DNA from: Paenibacillus sp. FSL H8-0332
Lineage (GTDB): Bacteria; Bacillota; Bacilli; Paenibacillales; Paenibacillaceae
NCBI RefSeq assembly: GCF_037963835.1
Contig: NZ_CP150145.1
Coordinates: 6,634,001 to 6,698,000, forward strand
DNA length: 64,000 nt
Reading direction: 5' to 3'
Shown: positions 1 through 7,818 of the stretch, piece after piece
How the letters are laid out: each line of letters opens with the position of its first letter
How positions within the stretch are numbered: the stretch's first letter is position 1
Notes under the pieces: model-generated
The model's database searches: none
Told to the model about the DNA's origin: nothing
What the model saw: only the letters and a program-made list of their open reading frames with translations
Translations under genes and position numbers: made by a program

Positions 1-582
1 GTAAACGGCGATTGCCCAGATCAGCAGGGCCGAAACGGTATTCAGCCCCTTCATGACCTTGCCGGACGCATCCATCCTGCCAAGCTGGCGGCCCGCTGCA
101 GCAAGACCCAGGAACCAGAGCCAGGAGACGCCCACCGTCGCCGCCGCGAAGGTCCAGCGCACCGCCCCTTCGTATTGCAGCGAGCTGGTTCCGATCACGC
201 CGACCGTATCCAGAAGGGCATGCGGGTTCAATAGAGATACTGACAGCGCATAGAGTATCTGTCCCTTCGGCGAGAGACGGCCCGACTCATCCTTTGCCGG
301 AGCAGAGTGCCAGATTCTCCAGCCCATGAAGGTGAGAAACAAAATGCCCACACCATATATAACAGGCGTGACCCAGCGCAGCGATAAAATGACCAAGGAA
401 ACTCCACCGACTGCGGCAGCGATAAGCAGTGTGTCGCATACCGCTGCCGTCAGTGCGACAGGCAGTACACTGCGAAATTTGGGGTGTTGTGCCCCTTGAT
501 TAAAAACAAATATATTCTGCACGCCCAACGGCAGAATCAGCCCGAAGGCCAGGATCATTCCATGTAGAATGGCTTGCACCAT
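1..582 (-). CDS. LysE/ArgO-family amino-acid exporter (C-terminus cut by window edge)
   Basis: The reading frame starts at an ATG preceded by AAAGGGGG and stays open for 194 codons to the window edge, so the C-terminus is missing. The protein begins MVQAILHGMILAFGLILPLG and continues GVQNIFVFNQGA, the typical first helix and loop of LysE-type exporters, followed by several hydrophobic helices. The family exports basic amino acids or other small amino acids across the cytoplasmic membrane. It is divergent from the MocR-type regulator starting at 1010, an arrangement in which the regulator often controls the exporter. The substrate cannot be read from the sequence. Confidence 0.85.
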   Translation of the reverse strand, partial: MVQAILHGMILAFGLILPLGVQNIFVFNQGAQHPKFRSVLPVALTAAVCDTLLIAAAVGGVSLVILSLRWVTPVIYGVGILFLTFMGWRIWHSAPAKDESGRLSPKGQILYALSVSLLNPHALLDTVGVIGTSSLQYEGAVRWTFAAATVGVSWLWFLGLAAAGRQLGRMDASGKVMKGLNTVSALLIWAIAVY

Positions 583-743
583 TTCTTATCCCCCTTTGAT
601 CTTCCTTATGATGCTTCGCGATAAACAAACCTCTCAGGCTTCCTCCGGTTATAACCTACTGATCGTACCCTGCCATAGCGGCTGCCGTAACCATCCAAGT
701 TCTTCGACACACACCAACCAAGAGGAATGAAAGGAGAGGAATC

Positions 744-803
744 ATGGTAGACTGGAAGAACGAAAGAGAGAGAAAGCAAGCAAGCAATGAGGGATTATGT
801 TAG
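744..803 (+). CDS. possible 19-codon small ORF upstream of the MocR-type gene
   Basis: An ATG is preceded at good spacing by AAAGGAGAGG, one of the best ribosome binding sites in this intergenic region, and opens a 19-codon frame starting MVDWKNERERKQAS and ending at a TAG. The product would be highly charged. It sits upstream of the 51-bp repeats and the regulator. I do not recognise it. It may be a leader peptide, a small protein or chance, and only the ribosome binding site supports it. Confidence 0.25.
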   Translation: MVDWKNERERKQASNEGLC

Positions 804-825
804 TCAACAGCGGCTGTGAAGGGGG

Positions 826-995
826 ACAATCGCTCGGTGGCCTGCGCAGTGAGCAATGTGTTCGGTTTTTCGCATACAATTGGCCCGATTGCCTGCGCAG
901 AGCATAATGTATTCGGTTTTCCGCATACAATTGGTCCGATTACCTACGCAGTGGATAATGTGCTCGGTTTTCGCTTTTGTACAATAATTCGTCCG
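826..995. repeat. three tandem units of about 51 bp plus a partial fourth
   Basis: Units start at 826, 876, 927 and 981 (partial), each opening with ACAAT and containing GCCTGCGCAG or a close variant followed by ATTCGGTTTT and CGCATAC. Unit lengths are 50, 51 and 54 bp. The array ends at the ribosome binding site of the MocR-type gene, so it could be an operator region or simply an intergenic repeat. Diverged single copies seem to occur at about 16838-16866 and 58266-58309. Confidence 0.7.
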
Positions 996-1009
996 GAAGG
1001 GGCCTGCCC

Positions 1010-2614
1010 TTGACACATCCACAACGCTCCAACCATGCAGACTTAAACACGCCCAGCCCATCCGTACATACGGAGGCTTCCCGGCCCGCAGCTCCTGGAG
1101 CGCTGCAAGCTGGTGCTGGCTCCGACCTACCGGAGAACTGGAAGCCGGACCCGGCTTCTCCGCTGCCGCTGCATGGTCAGATCTCCGGCTACTTCCTGAC
1201 CAAGATCAGCACCGGGGCCTGGCCTCCCGGTATGCGGCTGGCCCCGCAGCGGGTGCTGTGCCGCAAGCTCGGAGTGAATCGCAGCACGGTGGTTACAGCG
1301 TTGGGCCAGCTGACCGCCTTGGGCCTGATTGAAGGCAGACGCGGCGGCGGAACTATAGTTACAGGTATGCGGCAGCCTATCGGCCATACAGATACGGCAG
1401 ACGCAGCAGCTCCGGCCGGAACGGAGCGTTCAGCCCACGGTAACTGGAACGACTATGTGGAGGAGGGGATTCACTATCCCAACCTGCCCACCGTACAGGA
1501 CATTAACCGGCTCGAATACGAGCCGGGCCTGATCCGCCTTGGCACGGGTGAGCCAGCGCCTGAGCTGCTGCCCGGAGCCGCGATGAACGAGGTGCTGGCC
1601 GGACTCGCGCAGCGCGTTCTTCCTCCGCTCTCCTATGAAGAGCCGCTCGGTAGTCCGGTGCTGCGGGCGGCGGTCAGCCGGTTACTGGCCCGGAGCGGCA
1701 TTACCGCTGGCCCGGACTCCATTCTGATTACCTCCGGCGCCCTTCAGGGGCTTCAGCTCATTGCCCTCGGGCTGCTGCCGCGCGGCTCGTCTATTCTGCT
1801 GGAGAAGCCGTCTTATCTGTATTCGATTCATGCCTTTCAGTCTGCGGGGGTGAAATTCAGCGGCCTGCCTATGGATGAGCGTGGTCTGATCCCGGACCGT
1901 CTTGCAGCCGAGGCGGTCCGCAGTAAGGCCGCGATGCTCTACAGTATCCCTTCTTTTCATAACCCTACAGGGATCTTGATGGACGCCGAGCGCCGCCGGG
2001 AGCTGATGCAGGTCACAGGCAGACTCGGGCTGCCCATTCTGGAGGATGGGGCCTACCAGGAATTATGGCTGGACACACCGCCTCCACCACCGCTGAAGGC
2101 GCTGGATCAGGAGGGACGGGTCCTGCATCTGGGCACCCTGTCCAAGGCAGCCAGCCCCGGCCTGCGCATCGGCTGGATTGCCGGACCGGAGCCGGTCGTC
2201 CGGCGGCTGGCCGACATCAAGATGCAGAGCGATTATGGCGCAAGCTCCCTGTCCCAGCTGGCGGCCGCAAGCTGGCTTACGGGCGGCTATCATGAGGAGC
2301 ATCTGCATGTGCTGCGCGGCAGACTACGCGCGCGCCGCGACCACATGCTTGAGCTGCTGCAGCTCCATTGCACCGGACTGGCAACCTGGAATGTGCCAGC
2401 AGGAGGCTTCTATATCTGGCTTTCTCTCCACCAGGCTGTTCCTCCGCGCAAGCTGTTCAGTGCAGCGCTAAGTGCCGGACTGCTGCTTAATACAGGCGAT
2501 CTGTATGACCGCAGCGACGGGAGGCATCTCAGACTGTCCTACGCTTATGCCTCTGCGGCAGAACTGGAGCGCAGCATTCCCCTGCTGGCTGAGCTGATCC
2601 GGCGGGGACTGTGA
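1010..2614 (+). CDS. MocR/GntR-type regulator with aminotransferase-like domain
   Basis: Residues of about 45-125 form a GntR winged helix (LHGQISGYFLTKISTGAWPP, then LCRKLGVNRSTVVTALGQL). The rest is a fold-type I aminotransferase domain with the PLP-lysine segment HLGTLSKAASPGLRIGW. The 534-residue length fits MocR regulators, which sense PLP or amino-related ligands and control divergent transport or metabolic genes. I chose the TTG at 1010 because GGAAGGGG lies 7 bases upstream; the earlier TTG at 977 has no ribosome binding site and would swallow this one. The divergent LysE-type exporter is the likely target. Ligand unknown. Confidence 0.9.
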   Translation: MTHPQRSNHADLNTPSPSVHTEASRPAAPGALQAGAGSDLPENWKPDPASPLPLHGQISGYFLTKISTGAWPPGMRLAPQRVLCRKLGVNRSTVVTALGQLTALGLIEGRRGGGTIVTGMRQPIGHTDTADAAAPAGTERSAHGNWNDYVEEGIHYPNLPTVQDINRLEYEPGLIRLGTGEPAPELLPGAAMNEVLAGLAQRVLPPLSYEEPLGSPVLRAAVSRLLARSGITAGPDSILITSGALQGLQLIALGLLPRGSSILLEKPSYLYSIHAFQSAGVKFSGLPMDERGLIPDRLAAEAVRSKAAMLYSIPSFHNPTGILMDAERRRELMQVTGRLGLPILEDGAYQELWLDTPPPPPLKALDQEGRVLHLGTLSKAASPGLRIGWIAGPEPVVRRLADIKMQSDYGASSLSQLAAASWLTGGYHEEHLHVLRGRLRARRDHMLELLQLHCTGLATWNVPAGGFYIWLSLHQAVPPRKLFSAALSAGLLLNTGDLYDRSDGRHLRLSYAYASAAELERSIPLLAELIRRGL

Positions 2615-2630
2615 TTGGAGGCAGCACAAA

Positions 2631-2679
2631 TAGCCCCGAACCCCTGACAACATCATCTGTGTGTCATGGTTCGGGGCTA
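2631..2679. terminator. bidirectional terminator between convergent genes
   Basis: An inverted repeat TAGCCCCGAACC / GGTTCGGGGCTA with a loop of about 25 bases lies just after the MocR-type gene and before the 3' end of the convergent histidine kinase gene. There is no long T-run, so termination is inferred from stem strength and position. Confidence 0.6.
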
Positions 2680-2751
2680 TACTGTTCGGACGCCTGGCCG
2701 TTGAAAGCTCGGACTGGATTACCGGGTGGATCATTCACATCAACGGCGAAT

Positions 2752-3819
2752 TCATCCGCTCTGCTGCGGCAGACGCACGACGAATGCCGTCCCCTCTCCG
2801 GGACGGCTCGTTACGTGTACGCTGCCTTCGTGGAGCTCCACGATCTTCTTCACGAGCGGGAGTCCCAGCCCGCTTCCGCTGCCGCTGTTGACGCTTCTGG
2901 ACTTATCCGCCTTATAGAACCGTTCGAAGATCCGCTCCAGCTCCTCTTCGGTCATGCCGATCCCGCTGTCCCTGACCTCCACCTCCACCCACTCCCCCAT
3001 GCTGCGCACAGTGACGATAATCCGTCCGCCCTGCGGGGTGAACTTAATGCTGTTATGCAGCAGGTTGGTCCATACCTGGCTCAGCAGATCCTGTACCGCA
3101 GTTACGGTGGTCTCCTGAAGCTCAGCCTCTACCTCAATCTCCTTGCCGAGCCACTGCGGCTCTGCGGCCAGGATCATCACCTGCACTTGCTTATCCAGCC
3201 TATAAGGCTTCCGCTCGAACGGGAAGCTCTCCGCCTCCAGCACGGACAGCTTCAGCAGATTGTCGCTCAGGCCGGACAGACGGCGGCTCTCCGCTTCAAT
3301 AATATCCAGGTAATGCTTGCGGATATCCGGACTGAGGTTCTCCTCTTGCAGCGCGGCAGCGAACCCGCGGATCGAGGTCAGCGGGGACTGGATCTCATGG
3401 GATACGCTTGCGATGAAGTCCTGCCGCATCAACTCCATCCGGCTCAGCTCACTCGCCATTTCGTTGATCCCTTCCACAATCCCTCCGAACTGCCGGTATT
3501 GGCCGCTGTTCTCCAGTTCAACCTTGAAATCGCCTTGGGAGATCTGCCGCATAGCCGTAAGGATCGGCCTATAGAAGTTCTGATCCTTTCCGCGTGTAGC
3601 GTAGGCAATAGTGGCCCCGCAGACGAAAAAGATGATAATCTGCATAGCCATAACAAACAGGTGATACCCGTATTCAGAGAAGGACCAGCCGAAATGACGG
3701 ACCAGCAGTCTTGATCCGAAATAGCTCCCGTTCCAGGAGATATAGAGCATAATCAGCATTCCGGCGATAGGTCCGGCGATATCCATTTTATCCCATATCT
3801 TCATGATTCTACGCTTCAT
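2752..3819 (-). CDS. sensor histidine kinase
   Basis: A 355-residue membrane kinase. Two hydrophobic segments lie at about 15-30 and 53-73, so there is little or no extracellular sensor domain, and a HAMP-like linker follows at about 80-130. The H-box is SVSHEIQSPLTSIRG with His141. The N-box (NLLHNSIKFTP), G1 (DSGIGM), F-box (FERFYKAD) and G2 (GSGLGLPL) are all intact. It starts 2 bases after the response-regulator stop, so the two form one unit, and the ABC exporter gene upstream is in the same direction. The likely role is sensing membrane stress or a toxic compound and controlling the exporter, by analogy with linked kinase-regulator-exporter modules. Confidence 0.9.
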   Translation of the reverse strand: MKRRIMKIWDKMDIAGPIAGMLIMLYISWNGSYFGSRLLVRHFGWSFSEYGYHLFVMAMQIIIFFVCGATIAYATRGKDQNFYRPILTAMRQISQGDFKVELENSGQYRQFGGIVEGINEMASELSRMELMRQDFIASVSHEIQSPLTSIRGFAAALQEENLSPDIRKHYLDIIEAESRRLSGLSDNLLKLSVLEAESFPFERKPYRLDKQVQVMILAAEPQWLGKEIEVEAELQETTVTAVQDLLSQVWTNLLHNSIKFTPQGGRIIVTVRSMGEWVEVEVRDSGIGMTEEELERIFERFYKADKSRSVNSGSGSGLGLPLVKKIVELHEGSVHVTSRPGEGTAFVVRLPQQSG

Positions 3820-3821
3820 GC

Positions 3822-4493
3822 CTATCCCTCCAGCCGGTAGCCAAGCCCCCGGATCGTACGAATGGAGAATCCGAATCTCTCCTGCGGAAAACGCTCGCGC
3901 AGACGGCCCACATGTACATCCAGCGTCCGCTCATTGCCTTCGTAATCGTAGCCCCAGATCTCCTCAATGAGCCGGTCACGGGTCAGCGTCTGCCCCCGGT
4001 AACTGGCCAGCTTGAAAAGCAGCTCGAATTCCTTCAGTGGCAGCGTGAACTCGCCATGCTCGGAAAGCACTTCATAGGTTGCGCGGTTCATCCGCAGATT
4101 GCCAACGGTAACACTCTGGGCAGCCGAAATCTGGTAACGCTTCAGCAGCGCCTTGACCCTGGCGATCAGCACCGGCGGCTCGAACGGCTTGACCAGATAG
4201 TCGTCTGTGCCCAGCTCGAAGCCTTTGACAATCTGCGAGGTCTCCCCCTTGGCCGTCAGCATCAGTATCGGAAAATCGTACTGCCCCCGCAGCTCCCGGC
4301 ACAGCTCCCAGCCGTCCATATTCGGCATCATAATATCAATGATCGCCATATCCGCCGCAGTCTCTTCGAGCAGCTGCAGCGCCTCCAGTCCGTCAGAAGC
4401 GCTCAGCACCTCTGCCATCCCTTCAGCTCTCAGGAACACTCCCACCAATTCGCGGATGTGCGGATCGTCGTCCACTACCAGTATTTTGACCAT
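3822..4493 (-). CDS. OmpR/PhoB-family response regulator
   Basis: The receiver domain carries the acidic pocket VVDDD, phosphoacceptor Asp53 in IIDIMMPNMDGW, the conserved Thr in MLTAKG and Lys in LVKPFEPP. The C-terminal winged helix includes TLPLKEFELLFKLA and ERTLDVHVGRLRERF. At 223 residues it is a standard length. Its ATG follows GAGGAGGG. The start lies 71 bases inside the 3' end of the upstream ABC exporter gene, implying coupled expression, and the cognate kinase follows after 2 bases. The receiver and effector resemble HssR-like regulators, but the kinase does not clearly resemble HssS. Confidence 0.9.
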   Translation of the reverse strand: MVKILVVDDDPHIRELVGVFLRAEGMAEVLSASDGLEALQLLEETAADMAIIDIMMPNMDGWELCRELRGQYDFPILMLTAKGETSQIVKGFELGTDDYLVKPFEPPVLIARVKALLKRYQISAAQSVTVGNLRMNRATYEVLSEHGEFTLPLKEFELLFKLASYRGQTLTRDRLIEEIWGYDYEGNERTLDVHVGRLRERFPQERFGFSIRTIRGLGYRLEG

Positions 4494-6288
4494 AGTCTGT
4501 AGAACCCTCCTCTATCCCTTGGCTCAGAAGCTCAGGTGTGTTCAGCTGCAGCTGCTGCTCGGCGAATTCACGGTACAGCTCATGGTCCCTCAGCAGCTCC
4601 TCATGCGTGCCCTTGCCGGTAATCCGGCCCTTCTCCATAAAAATAATCTGGTCCGCGTTCACCACCGTAGCTAATCTATGGGCGATTACAATCGTGGTCC
4701 GGCCCTGCATCAGATTGCCCAGCGCCTTCTGCACCACGGCCTCCGACTGGCTGTCGAGGCTTGAGGTAGCCTCATCCAGCATGAGGATCTTCGGATCGCG
4801 CAGCAGCGCTCTGGCGATGGCAATCCGCTGCCGCTGTCCGCCGGACAGCTTCACCCCGCGTTCACCGACATCTGTGTTGTAGCCGTCCGGGAGCTCCTCA
4901 ATGAAGCCGTCAGCGTAGGCCATGGCCGCAGCCCGCTTCAGCTCCTCCTTGCTGACCTCGCGTTCCAGTCCGTATCCGAGATTCTCGGCAATGGTACCGG
5001 CCAGCAGCGGACTTTCCTGTGAGACATAACCGATCTGCTTCCGCCAGGATTTCAGGGAGAACACGGGCGCCGGTTTGCCATCCAGCCGGATGACTCCGCT
5101 CTGCGGCTCATAGAACCGTTCCAGCAGTGAGAACAGGGTTGTTTTACCGCCGCCGCTCGGGCCGACTATGGCAGTCACCTGCCCAGGCTGCATAGTGAAG
5201 CTTACCTTGCTGAGCACCTTCTCTCCTGTCTTGTATCCGAAGCTGAGGTCTTCCACAGCGATTGGCCCCTCTGTGCCTTCAGCCTCTTCCACGCCTTCAT
5301 ACACCTCTTCCTCTGCTTCAAGGGTCTCAATAATCCGCTCGGAGGCACCCTTGGCCTTCTGGAGCTGGGTGAAGAATTGCGTCAGCTGCGTCAGCGGCAT
5401 AATAATCTGAATCAGATACAGAATAAAGGCGACCAGTTCACCGGCGGTGAGCGCCCCTGAGGATACCAGCATCCCGCCATAACCGATAATGACCACCAGC
5501 AGCATCATGAAGACGAAGGAGATCAGCGGGCTGATCAGGGCGCTGATCTTGCCCTCACGAATCCCGAAGCCCAGCAGATTCATAATCCCTTGCCGTCCAG
5601 CTTCATACTCCTTCTGCTCCGCTCCCGAGGATTTCACCAGCCGGATCTCGGACAATACGCCGCTGAGCACAGCGGTGAAGGAGGCCGTCTCATCCTGCGT
5701 TCCCTTGGAGATTTTGTACATCTGCCGTCCCAGCGGCACCAGAATGAGCGCCGACAGCGGGAGCACCGTGAACAGCACCAGCGTCATTTTCCAGTTCAGA
5801 TAGAACAGCACCAGGACAGAACCGACAATGGAGATGAGGCCGGTGAACAGACTGGCCAGATGCTCCGAGATCAGTGTCTTGAGAATTCCTGTATCATTAG
5901 TCATCCGGCTGACGCTCTCGCCTGTCCGGTTCTCATTGTAGTAGGATACGGGCAGCACCAGGAATTTGCGCCACAGCCTGTCACGCAGACCCGCCACGAC
6001 TCTTTGCCCGACGGCATTCAAAAGGTAGATCGAGACTCCGCCGGCAACGGTCTGCGCAATGAACGCTCCGGCGATGCCGGCAATCTGCAGCTTGCTGACA
6101 GAAGCCAGCGAGAAGCCGTCCACCAGATTCTTCGTGAACATGGGAATCACCAGACCGACTAGGGTCGAAATCACGCTGAGGCCAAGGGCCAGCGCCAGCA
6201 GCAGATAGGATGGTTTGGTTTCGTGCAGCAGCTTCAGGAACGGCTTCATGGCCGCCCCCTGCTTCTGCGGTGCTTGCTTGTTCTTCAT
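4423..6288 (-). CDS. ABC exporter, fused membrane and ATPase domains
   Basis: A 621-residue half-transporter of the MsbA/LmrA/BmrA type. A six-helix membrane domain occupies about residues 15-330. The ATPase domain has Walker A GPSGGGKTTL, Q-loop YVSQESPLL, signature LSGGQRQRIAIARALL, Walker B ILMLDEATSSLD with the catalytic Glu, and H-loop IAHRLATV. All catalytic residues are present, so it should work as a homodimer that exports lipids or drugs. About 40 residues of C-terminal tail (from LQLNTPELLSQ) extend past the usual end and overlap the response-regulator gene. The start has AAAGGGGA upstream. Confidence 0.9.
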   Translation of the reverse strand: MKNKQAPQKQGAAMKPFLKLLHETKPSYLLLALALGLSVISTLVGLVIPMFTKNLVDGFSLASVSKLQIAGIAGAFIAQTVAGGVSIYLLNAVGQRVVAGLRDRLWRKFLVLPVSYYNENRTGESVSRMTNDTGILKTLISEHLASLFTGLISIVGSVLVLFYLNWKMTLVLFTVLPLSALILVPLGRQMYKISKGTQDETASFTAVLSGVLSEIRLVKSSGAEQKEYEAGRQGIMNLLGFGIREGKISALISPLISFVFMMLLVVIIGYGGMLVSSGALTAGELVAFILYLIQIIMPLTQLTQFFTQLQKAKGASERIIETLEAEEEVYEGVEEAEGTEGPIAVEDLSFGYKTGEKVLSKVSFTMQPGQVTAIVGPSGGGKTTLFSLLERFYEPQSGVIRLDGKPAPVFSLKSWRKQIGYVSQESPLLAGTIAENLGYGLEREVSKEELKRAAAMAYADGFIEELPDGYNTDVGERGVKLSGGQRQRIAIARALLRDPKILMLDEATSSLDSQSEAVVQKALGNLMQGRTTIVIAHRLATVVNADQIIFMEKGRITGKGTHEELLRDHELYREFAEQQLQLNTPELLSQGIEEGSTDYGQNTGSGRRSAHPRIGGSVPES

Positions 6289-6528
6289 AAGGAATCCCCT
6301 TTTCCGGCAGATAGGTGTATGGAGCAGTGGGGCCCCGCTTCCGCCTTAGAACCCAGAATAACTGGCCTTTGTAAACTGAAGTTAAACAGATATTTTGCCA
6401 TTGATTTGTAATTCCCCATAAAAGTTGGTTTGTATCCCTTTTCAACAAATGTTACAGTGATATCAGCGGCATAATAAGGCGGACACAGCAAGAATGCAAG
6501 GCATCCTAGCGGGAAAGGAGTGCAAAGT

Positions 6529-7746
6529 TTGCGGGAGAATCTCGGTAAGCAGCTGTCTTTCACCTCTCTGAAATGGTTCAACTTCTTCGTATATGGAACG
6601 GTTGTCCTCTTCACCAGCTTCTTTCCCTTATATCTGCAGGATGTGGGGATGAATAAGCTGGAGATCGGGAGCCTGATGTCTGTAGGCGCACTGGTATCCA
6701 TTATTGCCAACCCCTTCTGGGGCATCTGGAGTGACCGGTATCAGAATATCCGGCGGATTGTCCTCGTCATGCTGACGGGAACGCTCGTCTTATCCCAGCT
6801 TGTCTTTCAGGCCAATACATATGAAATGATCTACATATCCATCCTGTTCTTCTATTTCTTCCAGGGGCCGCTGTTCGCCCAGAGCAACACGATGATTCTC
6901 AGCTATATTGACGGAACCAGCCGCAGTTTTGGCTCTTTCCGGCTGTGGGGGTCGCTCGGGTGGGCACTCACTGCCATACTTGCCGGACCTGTGATTGAAT
7001 GGGCCGGCATCTCTGTGCTGTCTTATCTGTTTGCGTCACTGCTCTGTGCGGCGATGATTGCACTGATCACTCTGCCGAAGCTGGACCATTCGATCGGAAT
7101 CGCCCCCTTGCCCTTCAAAGGAATGCGTCAGATCTTCTATAATCCGTTCTTCCTGTGCTTCATCGTATTCGGCATCCTGGTCTCGATCCCGAATACAATG
7201 AATAACACCTTTGTGTCACTGTACATCACAGAGCTGGGCGGAAGCAAGACCATGATCGGTCTCGCTGTGTTCCTGTCCTCCATTCTGGAGATGGGTGTGC
7301 TGCTCCTGTGCAATTACGTTCTCCGGCGCAAAGTCTCAGTCCTGCTGGCCTCGCTCACGTTGGTCAGCGCGCTGTTTTTCCTGCGGTGGTGGCTGATGGC
7401 CGATGCAACGACCCCGCTGCAAGTCGCACTTATTCAGGTGCTGCACTCCATTACCTTCGGCGGCTTCTTCTATGTCGGAACCCAGTTGACCATGCTGCTG
7501 GTGCCAAGGCCCTACCGTTCGTCGGGACAGGCTCTCTACACGCTCACCTGGAGCGGAATGTCCGGCATTCTCGGCGGAGTCTTCGGCGGCTGGATGTATC
7601 AGACCCTTGGCGCGCAGACGATGTATCAATCCGGTGCGCTCCTGGCCCTGTTCGGGGCCATCGGCTTCGGAATCATGTGGCTCACCGTCATTCGCGGCGG
7701 CTACCACCCTCCGGCTGATCCCGAGGATGAGCTGGCAGAAGACTAG
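6529..7746 (+). CDS. MFS transporter
   Basis: A protein of about 405 residues with twelve predicted hydrophobic helices. It belongs to the MFS branch related to nucleoside:H+ symporter-like and lactose-permease-like proteins, judged by the N-terminal pattern FFVYGTVVLFTSFFPLYLQ and the loop GIWSDRYQNIRRI. I prefer the TTG at 6529 because AAAGGAG sits 8 bases before it; the GTG at 6520 overlaps that ribosome binding site. It is divergent from the ABC exporter and convergent with glnS. Substrate unknown. Confidence 0.85.
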   Translation: MRENLGKQLSFTSLKWFNFFVYGTVVLFTSFFPLYLQDVGMNKLEIGSLMSVGALVSIIANPFWGIWSDRYQNIRRIVLVMLTGTLVLSQLVFQANTYEMIYISILFFYFFQGPLFAQSNTMILSYIDGTSRSFGSFRLWGSLGWALTAILAGPVIEWAGISVLSYLFASLLCAAMIALITLPKLDHSIGIAPLPFKGMRQIFYNPFFLCFIVFGILVSIPNTMNNTFVSLYITELGGSKTMIGLAVFLSSILEMGVLLLCNYVLRRKVSVLLASLTLVSALFFLRWWLMADATTPLQVALIQVLHSITFGGFFYVGTQLTMLLVPRPYRSSGQALYTLTWSGMSGILGGVFGGWMYQTLGAQTMYQSGALLALFGAIGFGIMWLTVIRGGYHPPADPEDELAED

Positions 7747-7764
7747 GAATGCGCAATACAGCAA

Positions 7765-7800
7765 ACAGGCTTGGCCTCCCGGCGGGAGACCAAGCCTGTT
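7765..7800. terminator. bidirectional terminator
   Basis: A strong stem AACAGGCTTGG...CTCCC / GGGAG...CCAAGCCTGTT lies between the convergent MFS and glnS genes, with TTGCCTT following on the plus strand and TTTGCTG on the minus strand. Confidence 0.75.
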
Positions 7801-7818
7801 GCCTTATATGGAGCTCTT

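Noticed and set aside
826-995. CRISPR array
   Set aside because: The units are contiguous and diverged, without identical repeats separated by unique spacers, and no cas genes are nearby.
2752-6288. HssRS-type haem-sensing system with a haem exporter
   Set aside because: The response regulator is similar to HssR, but the kinase lacks the HssS-like extracellular sensor and the exporter is not of the HrtAB type.
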